46,300 nucleotides of DNA, from assembly GCF_001427385.1 (NCBI RefSeq), contig NZ_LMGJ01000009.1:1-46300 (forward strand), written 5' to 3'. Below are positions 32,452 to 41,256 of the stretch, one piece after another (position 1 is the first letter of the stretch; each line of letters starts with the position of its first letter). The notes beneath the pieces were generated by a model. That model had not been told where the DNA came from. It searched no databases and saw only the letters and a program-made list of their open reading frames with translations. The stretch comes from Mesorhizobium sp. Root157 (GTDB taxonomy: Bacteria; Pseudomonadota; Alphaproteobacteria; Rhizobiales; Rhizobiaceae). The position numbers and the translations under genes were made by a program.

Positions 32452-33290
32452 AGCAGAGCACCATGACCCAAACAACAGAAGCCACTCTGGCAACAGCACC
32501 CGACACTGAAGTCGAGGAACTCGTCCTCAACAAACCCACTCGCCGCTATTGGGCGGTGCGGATGATTTCCATCTTCACGGTCCTGCTGGCATGGGAGGTT
32601 TTGGGACGCCAGGTAGATCCCCTTTTCATCGCCTGGCCGACCCAGATCGGGGCCGCGGCGATCGACATGATCCATAGCGGTGAACTCGTCGGCGCCTTCC
32701 TTGAGAGCATGAAGACGCTAACGCTTGGCTTTGTCCTCGCCAGTATCGTCGGCATCGCTCTTGGCCTGGTGATCGGGCGGTACCGCTATGTCGATGCCAG
32801 CACCGACTGGCTGGTAAACGCGCTTTATGCGACCCCGCTTGTTGCCATCACGCCACTGGTTATTCTCTGGTTTGGCCTGGGGTTCCAGGCCAAACTATTC
32901 ATTGTGTTCATCCTCGCCGTGTTTCCGGTGCTGATCAACACCGCCAGCGGCGTCAGGAATGTCGCTCCGCATCTGGTCGATGTGGGCGTCGCTTTTGCAG
33001 CCAACGAACGCACGATCTTCCTCAAGATCATCCTGCCGGCGGCCGTGCCATTCATGATGACCGGCATCCGCCTTGGTGTTGGTCGCGCCATCATCGGCAT
33101 GGTGGTCGCGGAGTTCTTCACGGCCATCAATGGGCTGGGCGCGCTCATTATCAAATACGGCAACCAGTTCGAGACGGCCGCGATGTTCGTGCCGATCCTG
33201 TCCCTGATGCTGATGGGTGTGGTCTACACCGCAATCGCAATGCGCTTCGAGCGCTGGGTAGCCCCCTGGCGGTTCACCGACAGCGACTAG
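32448..33290 (+). CDS. ABC importer permease (SsuC/TauC type)
   Basis: This 280-residue inner-membrane protein has about six helices. One is in YWAVRMISIFTVLLAWEVLG and others around LTLGFVLASIVGIALGLVIG and AKLFIVFILAVFPVLINTAS. The EAA-like ATPase contact loop is VGVAFAANERTIFLKIILPA with AVPFMMTGIRLGVG. The start is ATG 32448, four bases inside the ATPase stop; a second ATG at 32463 is possible. It forms the channel with the ATPase and the Tat-exported binding protein. Confidence 0.93.
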   Translation: MKQSTMTQTTEATLATAPDTEVEELVLNKPTRRYWAVRMISIFTVLLAWEVLGRQVDPLFIAWPTQIGAAAIDMIHSGELVGAFLESMKTLTLGFVLASIVGIALGLVIGRYRYVDASTDWLVNALYATPLVAITPLVILWFGLGFQAKLFIVFILAVFPVLINTASGVRNVAPHLVDVGVAFAANERTIFLKIILPAAVPFMMTGIRLGVGRAIIGMVVAEFFTAINGLGALIIKYGNQFETAAMFVPILSLMLMGVVYTAIAMRFERWVAPWRFTDSD

Positions 33291-33334
33291 GTGAAAGCGA
33301 CACCCATTTCCGCAACCCAGATCCGGAACATGCC

Positions 33335-34381
33335 ATGATTATCGATATCCACGGTCACTACACGACCGAACCGGCCGCGCTAAAGACGTTCCGCGAGCAA
33401 CAACTCGCCGCCCTGAAAGCCGGTTCCCCTTCGCCTGGGAGACCGGTCATTTCCGACCATGAACTCATCGCCAGCGTGCAGCCCCAACTTCAAATGCAGC
33501 GCGACCGGGGTGGAGATTTGACGATCTTCTCTCCGCGTGCCTCCGGCATGGCGCACCACATCGGCACCGAAGCCGTTTCTATCGAATGGACCCGGGTCAG
33601 CAACAACCTCATTCACCGCATCGCAACTCTGCTGCCCGGCAATTTCGCACCGGTCGGCCAACTGCCGCAGCATCCGGGCGTGTCACCGGCAAATTGCATT
33701 CCGGAGGTTGAGCGTTTGGCGAAACTCGGTTTCGTCGGCGTCAATCTCAATCCAGACCCATCGGGTGGCCACTGGACCGATCCGCCGCTGACGGATCGCC
33801 ACTGGTATCCACTGTACGAGAAGCTGTGCGAGCTGCGAATGCCGGCGATGATCCACGTGTCGTCATCGTGCAATCCCAATTTCCATGCAACCGGGGCGCA
33901 CTACATCAATGCGGACACCACCGTATTCATGCAACTCATTGAAGCTGACTTGTTCGCCGACTTCCCCCAGTTGAAGCTGGTCATTCCGCATGGTGGTGGA
34001 GCAGTTCCCTATCATTGGGGGCGATATCGGGGTCTCGCACAGCAGATGAAACGACCACTGCTCGACGAGCATCTATTGCGCAATGTCTTCTTCGATACCT
34101 GCGTTTATCACCTGCCTGGGGTCGAACTGCTGACGCGCGTGATACCGATCGACAACATCCTGTTTGCATCCGAAATGCTGGGAGCAGTCAAAGGCATCGA
34201 TCCCCAGACCGGACACCACTTCGACGACACCAAGCGCTATGTGGACCAGCTCGAACATCTTAGCGCCGCAGAGCGGAAAAAAATATTCGAGGACAATGCC
34301 ATGCGAGTTTATCCGCGTCTTGAGGCGCACTTGGTCAAACGGCGTTCGCCCACTCCAGCCGCCGATACTGCAAGAGTCTGA
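33335..34381 (+). CDS. ligJ: 4-oxalomesaconate hydratase-like amidohydrolase (LigJ)
   Basis: This 348-residue protein matches LigJ of the protocatechuate 4,5-cleavage pathway, which adds water to 4-oxalomesaconate to give 4-carboxy-4-hydroxy-2-oxoadipate. Blocks seen are MIIDIHGHYTT with the His-x-His metal site, GDLTIFSPRASGMAHHIGTE, PGNFAPVGQLPQHPG, NLNPDPSGGHWTDPPLTDRH, MIHVSSSCNPNFHATGAHYI, VIPHGGGAVPYHWGRYRGLA and NILFASEMLGAVKGIDPQTG. The similarity runs over the full length, so this is the firmest pathway assignment in the operon. A homologous hydratase with another substrate (for example from gallate or syringate routes) stays possible. It starts 45 bases after the permease. Confidence 0.9.
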   Translation: MIIDIHGHYTTEPAALKTFREQQLAALKAGSPSPGRPVISDHELIASVQPQLQMQRDRGGDLTIFSPRASGMAHHIGTEAVSIEWTRVSNNLIHRIATLLPGNFAPVGQLPQHPGVSPANCIPEVERLAKLGFVGVNLNPDPSGGHWTDPPLTDRHWYPLYEKLCELRMPAMIHVSSSCNPNFHATGAHYINADTTVFMQLIEADLFADFPQLKLVIPHGGGAVPYHWGRYRGLAQQMKRPLLDEHLLRNVFFDTCVYHLPGVELLTRVIPIDNILFASEMLGAVKGIDPQTGHHFDDTKRYVDQLEHLSAAERKKIFEDNAMRVYPRLEAHLVKRRSPTPAADTARV

Positions 34382-34384
34382 AGC

Positions 34385-35245
34385 ATGACCAATCGATTGA
34401 ATGGCATCATCTCACGGCTTGAACGCGGTGAAACCCCGATCTCGCTGTTTGCACCGACCAACATCGAAATGGCCATCGAATTGCAGGACTCCGGCTATGA
34501 CGGCGTGGTGTTCGAAGGCGAGCACAGAGGATGGGATATTTCCGCCCTGCGCGACAGTCTGCAATATCTGCTCAATCGCGGCCAGATTGTGGGCTCGGCT
34601 TCGGTGGCCCCGGCTGTGACGCCGCTGGCGCGTGTTCCTGCAAATGGCGTCGAGCGCAACCAGTTCCTGGCCAAGCAAGCTCTTGATCTTGGCTGCTACG
34701 GCATAGTGTGGCCGCATATCAGCACGGTCGATGAAGCCCACAACGCCGTTTCCGCATGCCGCTATCCGCGCTTGAAGGACAAGCCACTCTATGAGCCTGC
34801 CGGGATTCGCGGTGACGGGCCAGCCCAGGCGGCGCGCTACTGGGGGCTGTCGCAGCAGGACTACTACCGAAAGGCCGATGTCTGGCCGCTGGCTCCCGAA
34901 GGTGAAATCCTGGTGGTCATCCAGATTGAGGACACAACGGGCATTTCCAATCTGCGCGACATATTGCGAAACGTTCCTGGCATCGGCGTCGTCCTCATCG
35001 GTGAAGGCGATCTCAGCCAGGAATTGGGATATCCTCGCCAGACTGAGCACCCGGCGGTTCTTGAGGCCATGGCTGAAATTGTGGCGACTTGCCGTGAAGA
35101 AGGTGTCGTCGTTGGCCACCCTCATGCGGGGCGAAAGAATACCGAGCGACTTGCACAGGAAGGGTATCGCTTCATGATGTGTGCTGCGCCGCGGGACTAT
35201 TCGGGTCTTGCGCACCTTCGTACCATTGCGGGAACTGCATCTTAG
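34385..35245 (+). CDS. HpcH/HpaI-family aldolase
   Basis: This 286-residue TIM-barrel protein is a metal-dependent class II aldolase. Marks are GYDGVVFEGEHRGWDI near residue 40 (the usual IDxEH segment), LARVPANGVERN with the substrate Arg, GCYGIVWPHISTVDEAHNAV, ACRYPRLKD, VVIQIEDTTGISNLRDILRN with the metal Glu, and VVLIGEGDLSQELGYP with the metal Asp. In this operon it would cleave the LigJ product to pyruvate and oxaloacetate, a step done elsewhere by LigK, a different fold. This role is inferred from the neighbouring genes. It starts four bases after ligJ and closes the operon. Confidence 0.88.
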   Translation: MTNRLNGIISRLERGETPISLFAPTNIEMAIELQDSGYDGVVFEGEHRGWDISALRDSLQYLLNRGQIVGSASVAPAVTPLARVPANGVERNQFLAKQALDLGCYGIVWPHISTVDEAHNAVSACRYPRLKDKPLYEPAGIRGDGPAQAARYWGLSQQDYYRKADVWPLAPEGEILVVIQIEDTTGISNLRDILRNVPGIGVVLIGEGDLSQELGYPRQTEHPAVLEAMAEIVATCREEGVVVGHPHAGRKNTERLAQEGYRFMMCAAPRDYSGLAHLRTIAGTAS

Positions 35246-35409
35246 GGTCTGGAACTATCAAACGCTTTCATTGAGGGAACTGTTGTGAGTGTAGGATGAC
35301 CGCACCGGAGCGAAAGTAGCCGTTTTCATTCTCGTCCCGGCCGGGCGGGTCATGGCGCGGACAGTATTAATCGCGCCTGCGCCAGTCATTCCTGCATCGC
35401 GCCTGCGGC
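35246..35409. other. Intergenic stretch after the catabolic operon
   Basis: No gene, repeat or terminator hairpin with a T run is clear here. The GGDEF remnant follows. Confidence 0.4.
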
Positions 35410-35607
35410 GTTTATCTGCCGGTGTGCTCTGCGAGTCATTGGGTTTGGTTGCCGCGACCCAGCGACGGTCGGGAGATCAACGGCGGCGGAGCAACGCGCA
35501 TGCCCGATCCCGAGGGGCTTTTCTTTAGCCTCGTCGAGGTTGCCGACAAAGCGATGTATCAGGCCAAGCGGTCGGGTCGCAATCGTGCGGTTTTGACTGA
35601 GGGATAA
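35410..35607 (+). pseudogene. C-terminal remnant of a GGDEF diguanylate cyclase
   Basis: The reading FFSLVEVADKAMYQAKRSGR followed by NRAVLTEG is the typical end of a GGDEF domain (LL..AD.AMY.AK..GRN). The part just before it fits only in another frame, and the GGDEF active-site loop is absent. It is therefore a broken tail of a diguanylate cyclase gene. It lies between the catabolic operon and the RES-Xre module and marks an old recombination border. Confidence 0.6.
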
Positions 35608-35645
35608 ATCGCATCAAAGAGGTTCGTAATGCGTGATAGCGCCTC

Positions 35646-36368
35646 TCAGGTAACCGCAAGCACGACTCCCGTGTCGTATTGACGGACGAAGTCCACGCGG
35701 GAGCCGTCCCAGTGGTAACAATAATACCGCCCCTGTGCCGGGATGCTGACAACGTCGGGCCAGAAGGCGCCTATGCAGCTTCCGCCGGGGAACCTCACGC
35801 TGTTCCAGATCAATCCGTCGCTTCCGGCCGCCTTCAGGCGCCGGCCTTCGGCCTGCGAAGCTGAGTAGTCGTCCGGGTGAAGGACTCCAGAGACGGCGTT
35901 GACGTCGTCAAGATTGCGGTCCACGCTCCCGATCAGGACCCGGAAGTCCGAGGTCCACCCGGGATCCTCTTTCGTGGCGCCCATGAACCTCTGGTGGTGG
36001 TGGATGGTTTCGGCCAGCGCGACGTTTTCGCTGTTGCCAGCGTAGTAGACGCCATAGCTGCCATCGGTAAACCGCCCGGGCCGGAGCGGCGAGCAGTGCA
36101 CGAAGGGAGCCATAACGTAGCTGGCGCCGGGTCCCGCGACCCGTCGGGTAGCTGGAACCTTGCCGAGGTCGCCCACCTCGAGCCTGATGCGTGGGTTCGT
36201 CTTTGCCTCGACGGACACGAGCGCCTCCCAGTCCCTGGGATCGGCAATGTCTTCGAAAAGATCGATCGGCGGATGGATGGACCGGATGATACGGTAGGTC
36301 TGCGGCCAACGGGTTCGGCGCCGCACCGCCAACCTGCTCACCAAGCGCCGCGCTCCGCGTCGAGCCAT
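35646..36368 (-). CDS. RES-domain toxin (NAD+-degrading family)
   Basis: This 240-residue protein has a RES domain at about residues 80-235. It includes LRPGRFTDGSYGVYYAGNSE (Arg and Tyr of the active site), NVALAETIHHHQRF (Glu), and late SDGLIWNSVRFPGGSCIGAF. RES toxins such as MbcT and Res break down NAD+ by phosphorolysis or hydrolysis. The gene overlaps its antitoxin by 31 bases at the front and uses ATG 36368. The length is close to the family norm. The module lies next to conjugation genes, as plasmid stability modules often do. Confidence 0.9.
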   Translation of the reverse strand: MARRGARRLVSRLAVRRRTRWPQTYRIIRSIHPPIDLFEDIADPRDWEALVSVEAKTNPRIRLEVGDLGKVPATRRVAGPGASYVMAPFVHCSPLRPGRFTDGSYGVYYAGNSENVALAETIHHHQRFMGATKEDPGWTSDFRVLIGSVDRNLDDVNAVSGVLHPDDYSASQAEGRRLKAAGSDGLIWNSVRFPGGSCIGAFWPDVVSIPAQGRYYCYHWDGSRVDFVRQYDTGVVLAVT

Positions 36369-36751
36369 TCGCGAATCGCTGAGATGTCGGAGATTTCGCC
36401 TCGCAGCATCAGTTGAAGAGCCGACTGGCCGCCAAAAGCTCTATTCGACTTCCTTACCCAAGCATACCCACGGCCTGCATCCTTGAAGAGATAGCGCAGG
36501 CCCTTATGAATGCCCATCAAGTGGGCCATCCGTGTCCGGAGATCACGGTCGATCCTCCCGTGCGCGCCGTCCTTCCAGCGTGCCCACGTGCGGGCAGACA
36601 TGCCGCCAAGGAGAGTGCATGCTTCCGCGTCAGTCACGCCCCACGCCTTGAATAGGTTCACCGTCGTGCGCGCCAGCGCGCCCGCCTCGTCGTCGGAGAT
36701 CGTTGGATTGGCCGCTCGAGCTGGAGTGGCCAGAACGTGTTGGAACTGCAT
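36338..36751 (-). CDS. Xre/MbcA/ParS-type antitoxin (DUF2384)
   Basis: This 137-residue antitoxin starts at ATG 36751, which has AAAGGGA about eight bases upstream; an ATG at 36778 lies in the operator. It has an Xre-like HTH (ALARTTVNLFKAWGVTDAEA, then CTLLGGMSARTWARWKDG). The C-terminal toxin-binding part (LMGIHKGLRYLFKDAGRGYA, then NRAFGGQSALQLMLRGEISD) carries the GG.SALQLML mark of the DUF2384 family. It binds the RES toxin and its own operator at 36767-36800. The gene precedes and overlaps the toxin gene. Confidence 0.9.
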   Translation of the reverse strand: MQFQHVLATPARAANPTISDDEAGALARTTVNLFKAWGVTDAEACTLLGGMSARTWARWKDGAHGRIDRDLRTRMAHLMGIHKGLRYLFKDAGRGYAWVRKSNRAFGGQSALQLMLRGEISDISAIREWLDAERGAW

Positions 36752-36766
36752 GGAATTGTCCCTTTG

Positions 36767-36800
36767 TGGCAGATACATAGCACATTACTGCCATTTGGCA
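36767..36800 (-). promoter_or_regulatory. Probable operator of the RES-Xre module
   Basis: TGGCAG at 36767-36772 and CTGCCA at 36788-36793 form an inverted repeat. TGCCATTTGGCA at 36789-36800 is a second one that shares the middle arm. The three arms lie 16-49 bases before the antitoxin ATG, where an Xre dimer would act. The repeats are seen; binding is inferred. Confidence 0.45.
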
Positions 36801-36942
36801 AATGTCGTCGACCTTCCCTGCGTTGCTCGCTTGGCTCTCTCGGCTTCCACAGGGGCATCCTTACTGTCGAATTCGAATGCGATGCACCCAGCCTGATGAG
36901 TAAGCAAAAAAATACACCTGCCCGAACCGCCCGATTTTCATT

Positions 36943-39030
36943 CTATTTCGGGTTGGGACCGTCAACATCATCTGGAACTGCTGAATCAAGGATCCGTGAC
37001 CAATTCCGGGTAGTCGGGCCAGGGCCTCCTGACTGCATTGATTTCTGAACTAAATCCCTCAATTTGCACGTGGCGGACTCAAACCTCGCCTCGATTGTGC
37101 CTGTGGACCGTGCTTCTGCATCGTTTCCGCTGAAGAAATCCGACATTGAATCCAGTGCCGGTGAAGCGCCGCCTTTGCGCGCTTCATCTGTAGAACGGCT
37201 TGGAGCCCCTTGTGTCGAAAGCGAGCTCGGGATGCGCTCGGGTGCAACGGACGCCGATCGATTGTTGTCGGCTACGGAGCCACCCGGCATGCCGCCGCGA
37301 AGCCTGAGATCGGATGCGGATACAGACGTCACGCGGTTGGGCAAGTTCTTCACTGCCATCGCCGGAACTGCACCGGGCGGTAAAAGTTCAAGTGCCGGAA
37401 TGTCCGGGACGTTGGCCCTTGAAAAAGCTTCCAGCTGACCAAACTGTGCCGTTGCGAAGAAACGAAGCTTGTCTGCGAAAATCGGCCCCTGCCCTTCCGG
37501 CAGGATGATCATCTTGCCCGAGGGCATTTGGCGCACCTCCTGCGGCATCATTAGATCCCGTTCGCGCAACTGCTCCACCTTGGTTCGTCGATGCAGACCC
37601 ATGAGCTCGATGGTCCGTGACTCGGTTGTATAGCGCACGGTTCGCTTACCGAGACCTTTCGATACGCTTTCGGCAGTGACTTGATCATTGGCTCCAAAGA
37701 CAAGCTGGTAAGCGCAGTTTCCCATAAGCGAATGGCGCGCTGTTTCCCCATAAATCTCATCGAGCGTCTTCAGATCCTGGATGACGAAAGCCATCTTGAT
37801 GCCGTAGCCGGCTACGTACGGCAACTTGGTGGTGATTTCGCTCATCTTTTTCAACTGACGGAACTCGTCGAGAAGGAAATAGACCGGAAGCGGGTGGGCA
37901 GCATGCTCGAGCATCATGGTATCGAGCGCTTGCTGGACAAAGAGCGCGAGCAAGGGTCTCAGAAGGGATATGTCGGTGATGTTCGGTGCCAGATATATCG
38001 AGATCGGCCGATGCCGCATCGCGCGCAGATCCATGTCGGTGACGCTTGACGCCGCGGCTATTCTTTCATTGCGAAACGGGCGTAGCGCCTTTTGGACATC
38101 GAGAAGCGCCGACATCGCCGTGCGCTCGGATAGCGCGATGTAAGCATTGAAGCTTTCGGTCGTGAAGCGTGACAGGTAAGGTTCCTGCTTCTTGATGGTT
38201 GTCATCAGAAGCTGAAGATTGACCCCGCTGCTGAAGAATGAAGTCACCTCAACGAGGTTGCGCTTCCCTTCATAGAATACACTCTCCTGAATGTAGCTGA
38301 TGACGCCAGCCATCACCTGCTGTGCCGTCGCCTGCCAGATGGCATTTTCGGATTCCGTATTCTCCGGGACCAGGAGGCCGGCGATGTTTTGGATGTCCGT
38401 CGTGCGATCGCCGCGATCCGGCCGGATGAAGTCGAGCGGGTTGTAACGATGGGTTCGTGCCGAACCCGGCGCAAACAGAAAGACCTGGTTGCCCCTCGAT
38501 TTTCGATAGCCGGCGGTACTTCTAAAAATCTCGCCCTTTAGATCTGTGACGATCATCGAACCTTCGTGCATCAATGCGTTGGGTATGACATAGCCGACGC
38601 CTTTGCCCGAACGCGTCGGTCCAATCACCAGATGATGCCGATCGTCATTGACGCGTAAAATACGGTGCCCGAAGCGCCCAAGAATGTGCCCCTTTTTCCG
38701 GAACCATTTTCCCCGGCGCAACACCATCGCGTTTTGAAACCGCGCATCTCCAAGGGGGGCTGGTTGTGAACGAAGACCTGCATAAGCGACGATGCCAGCT
38801 CCGAACAAAGCCGGCACCATTGCACTCACCGCAACTGCCTGAAGCACAGGACTGTCAAAGTAGGCGATCAGTTGCCCGAAAGGCGCCAGCGGATTTGTCG
38901 TGACGGTCGCGCGCAAAACACGATCGTCGCGATAAAAGATCTGCAGTGTGAACCCGTAGGCTAATGTCCAGATCACGCAGCCGATCACCAGGCTGAAAAT
39001 CAGGTAACAGACGCGTAGCGGCCCCGTCAT
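36943..39030 (-). CDS. virD4: VirD4/TraG type IV coupling protein
   Basis: This 695-residue inner-membrane ATPase links the relaxosome to the secretion channel. Two N-terminal helices lie at about residues 6-32 and 62-86. Walker A is GPTRSGKG (137-144) and Walker B is PVYFLLDEF (about 382-390); KMAFVIQDLKTLDEIYG is a further VirD4 block. The last 140 residues are Ser/Ala/Gly-rich and probably disordered, longer than needed for the core. It is the last gene of the vir operon and its ATG overlaps the virB11 stop by four bases. No damage is seen. Confidence 0.95.
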   Translation of the reverse strand: MTGPLRVCYLIFSLVIGCVIWTLAYGFTLQIFYRDDRVLRATVTTNPLAPFGQLIAYFDSPVLQAVAVSAMVPALFGAGIVAYAGLRSQPAPLGDARFQNAMVLRRGKWFRKKGHILGRFGHRILRVNDDRHHLVIGPTRSGKGVGYVIPNALMHEGSMIVTDLKGEIFRSTAGYRKSRGNQVFLFAPGSARTHRYNPLDFIRPDRGDRTTDIQNIAGLLVPENTESENAIWQATAQQVMAGVISYIQESVFYEGKRNLVEVTSFFSSGVNLQLLMTTIKKQEPYLSRFTTESFNAYIALSERTAMSALLDVQKALRPFRNERIAAASSVTDMDLRAMRHRPISIYLAPNITDISLLRPLLALFVQQALDTMMLEHAAHPLPVYFLLDEFRQLKKMSEITTKLPYVAGYGIKMAFVIQDLKTLDEIYGETARHSLMGNCAYQLVFGANDQVTAESVSKGLGKRTVRYTTESRTIELMGLHRRTKVEQLRERDLMMPQEVRQMPSGKMIILPEGQGPIFADKLRFFATAQFGQLEAFSRANVPDIPALELLPPGAVPAMAVKNLPNRVTSVSASDLRLRGGMPGGSVADNNRSASVAPERIPSSLSTQGAPSRSTDEARKGGASPALDSMSDFFSGNDAEARSTGTIEARFESATCKLRDLVQKSMQSGGPGPTTRNWSRILDSAVPDDVDGPNPK

Positions 39031-40058
39031 GATTTCTCTGCCAGTTTGCGGGCAAAGAAGATTTCAGAAACGCGGCGGCGACCACCGTCCCGCTGCAGTT
39101 GGATGACGATCGGGATCACGCTTTGAATGTATGAAATCAAATCTGCCTTTGGATAGGCTGCGGACAGACCCGCTTGCATGACCATCATCGCAATCTGTTC
39201 GTAGGCCCCAAGTGGTGTGTCGGCGTGTACGGTCGACATCGAACCAGGATGGCCCGTGTTGATTGCGCGCAGGAACGCAAAAGCTTCCGCTCCCCTCACC
39301 TCCCCGACGAAGAGCCGATCCGGCCGCATTCGCAGCGAAGCTTCCAGCAAGGACTGAATTGTAACATTGGCCGTGCCTTGGCCACCACGCGATGCGATCA
39401 GGTGCACAGCGTTTCGCTGTGCTGGGAACAACTCCCGGGTATCTTCGAGGGTGATGATTCTTTCCTGCGAGCCGACCACCTTCAGGCATGCGTTGAGAAA
39501 AGTTGTCTTTCCTGTCGACGTTCCACCGCTGATGAGGATCGACACCCGCCTTGCGATGGCGCTACGGATGAAGCCGTATATGTCTTCATTGCGAAGATGG
39601 TGGATCAGCACGCGATCCGTTTCGTTCAAGCCGCCAAGCGCAACGGTCGTTTCTTCCAGAGCACCGGTGTCGCGGTAATCCTCCAGTGAAAAGTTGCTGA
39701 CAACCTGTTTGCGGATCGAGATTGCGCCGCCTTGGGGTGCGGCTGGCGGAAGAACGACCTGAATACGCTCACCGGAAGGGAGGGTTGCGCTCAACAGCGG
39801 GCTCTCGGCGCTGATGAACTGATTGGTGGCGGCTGCCACACGCTCTCCGATATTGATAATTTCGGCGCTCGTGAGCCGCGCAACGTCATAAAACTCCATA
39901 TGGTCGGCGCCGAGGCGCTCCACATAGACCGCGCCTGGACGGTTGACGGAAATCTCGACCACTGCGGGGTCGTCGAGAAAAGTCTTCAATGGTGCCAAAG
40001 CACGGTATAGGAAATAGTGTTGATCGCCCCAGGCGAGGTCAGTCCAGGCCACGTTCAC
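39027..40058 (-). CDS. virB11: VirB11 hexameric secretion ATPase
   Basis: This 343-residue cytoplasmic ATPase drives pilus assembly and transfer. Its N-terminal domain covers residues 15-130, and the ATPase domain has Walker A GGTSTGKTT (178-186), RIITLEDTRELFPAQRNAVH with the Asp box, MRPDRLFVGEVRGAEAFAFL as Walker B, and GHPGSMSTVHADTP as the His box. The start is GTG 40058, inside the end of virB10 (20-base overlap) and behind AAGGA. It is complete. Confidence 0.95.
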   Translation of the reverse strand: MNVAWTDLAWGDQHYFLYRALAPLKTFLDDPAVVEISVNRPGAVYVERLGADHMEFYDVARLTSAEIINIGERVAAATNQFISAESPLLSATLPSGERIQVVLPPAAPQGGAISIRKQVVSNFSLEDYRDTGALEETTVALGGLNETDRVLIHHLRNEDIYGFIRSAIARRVSILISGGTSTGKTTFLNACLKVVGSQERIITLEDTRELFPAQRNAVHLIASRGGQGTANVTIQSLLEASLRMRPDRLFVGEVRGAEAFAFLRAINTGHPGSMSTVHADTPLGAYEQIAMMVMQAGLSAAYPKADLISYIQSVIPIVIQLQRDGGRRRVSEIFFARKLAEKS

Positions 40059-41256
40059 GACGAATGTCCTTGAGCGCTTCGGTTACCGGGTCGTCGTAAA
40101 GAGCGGAGAAGTCGAGGTCTTGACGAACGAACACGAACAAGCGCTCGCCCTGGCTTACGCGAATTGTCGGAGGGACCTTGAGGCTGTCGCCAAGCGTCTG
40201 GTTGGCCATGTCCGAGAAGGTCTGCGCGATCGCGGCACGAGCGATTTCTTCCGGGTTCTCGGCGCCATTGCCGCTTGTTGCTGCACGGCTTCCGGCGCCA
40301 GCCAGATAGCTCGCACCGCCGCCAACGACCGACAGCAGGATTGCCGCTCCAAAACGTTCCCGAAACTTCTTGTCAACTTGTCCGGTCAAGCCTGCACGCC
40401 CGAGACCATCAGCGCCTATGGAATTCAGCCGGACAGTCACGCCGTCGTCCCGCAGCAAACGCGTCCAGACTACGAAGATCCGCGTCTGCCCTTGCATCAT
40501 CTCCGACTGATATTCGCCGACGAGTCGGGTACCGGTGGGGATTAAAATGCGGCGGCCGTCAAAGGAATACACGTCCTGCGAAACGATGGCACGGACCTGC
40601 CCCGGCAGATCGCTGATGATCGAGGTTTCAAGGATGCCCGCAATGAGAGTTCCTTCCGGAACGAGGGCATCGATGCGCTCAATCTTTTTTGCCTTTGCGG
40701 AACGATCGCCGAGGTTCGAAGCAGTCGCCAGAAACCTGCTTGCACGATCTTCGCCGGCAACCGACGAACCCTCGCCTTCGTTGTCCTGGAGGCCTTTCGT
40801 GCCACTCTCTGCCGCCTCGCCATCAAACACGATCATGGCGGAGCGGTAGCGTTCCGGAAATGCAGCTTCGGACGGCTCGGCCGATTGAGGTGGAGGTGGC
40901 GCGGCTCGTGTCACCGGAGGCGGTGGCACGTCAAACTGAGTGGTGTCGATGTTGTCCTTGGGTGGAGCAGGTGGCTGCGGCAATTCAATCACAGCAGGCG
41001 ACGCCAACTCGGTTTTGGCTGTATCGTCGTGCATAAAAGACGGTGGACGAAAGACGGTCGTCGTGAATTCTTCCTCCCCGCCCAACATGTCCCCCGCCGG
41101 CTCTTGCGGGCCTGAGGTCACGAGATAACCTGCCACGAGACCACAAAGGATGATCAGCCCACCGCCGAGCAATTGATTGCGGCGCACTGAGCGATCGGCG
41201 ACTTCAGGAAGATCGTCCTCTAAAAGGGCGTCTAGTTCCAAAGTTCGCTGGCTCAA
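40039..41256 (-). CDS. virB10: VirB10 channel protein
   Basis: This 405-residue protein spans the envelope. A cytoplasmic head (1-28) is followed by one helix (LLGGGLIILCGLVAGYLVTS), then a Pro-rich periplasmic stretch (PQPPAPPKDN, PPPPVTRAAPPPPQSAEP). The conserved TrbI/VirB10 domain follows with VPEGTLIAGILETSIISDLP, GRRILIPTGTRLVGEYQSEM and FVVWTRLLRDDGVTVRLNSI. The start appears to be TTG 41256, overlapping the virB9 TGA and set behind a strong AAAGGAG. That rare start with a strong site is notable but plausible. Confidence 0.95.
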   Translation of the reverse strand: MSQRTLELDALLEDDLPEVADRSVRRNQLLGGGLIILCGLVAGYLVTSGPQEPAGDMLGGEEEFTTTVFRPPSFMHDDTAKTELASPAVIELPQPPAPPKDNIDTTQFDVPPPPVTRAAPPPPQSAEPSEAAFPERYRSAMIVFDGEAAESGTKGLQDNEGEGSSVAGEDRASRFLATASNLGDRSAKAKKIERIDALVPEGTLIAGILETSIISDLPGQVRAIVSQDVYSFDGRRILIPTGTRLVGEYQSEMMQGQTRIFVVWTRLLRDDGVTVRLNSIGADGLGRAGLTGQVDKKFRERFGAAILLSVVGGGASYLAGAGSRAATSGNGAENPEEIARAAIAQTFSDMANQTLGDSLKVPPTIRVSQGERLFVFVRQDLDFSALYDDPVTEALKDIRRERGLD

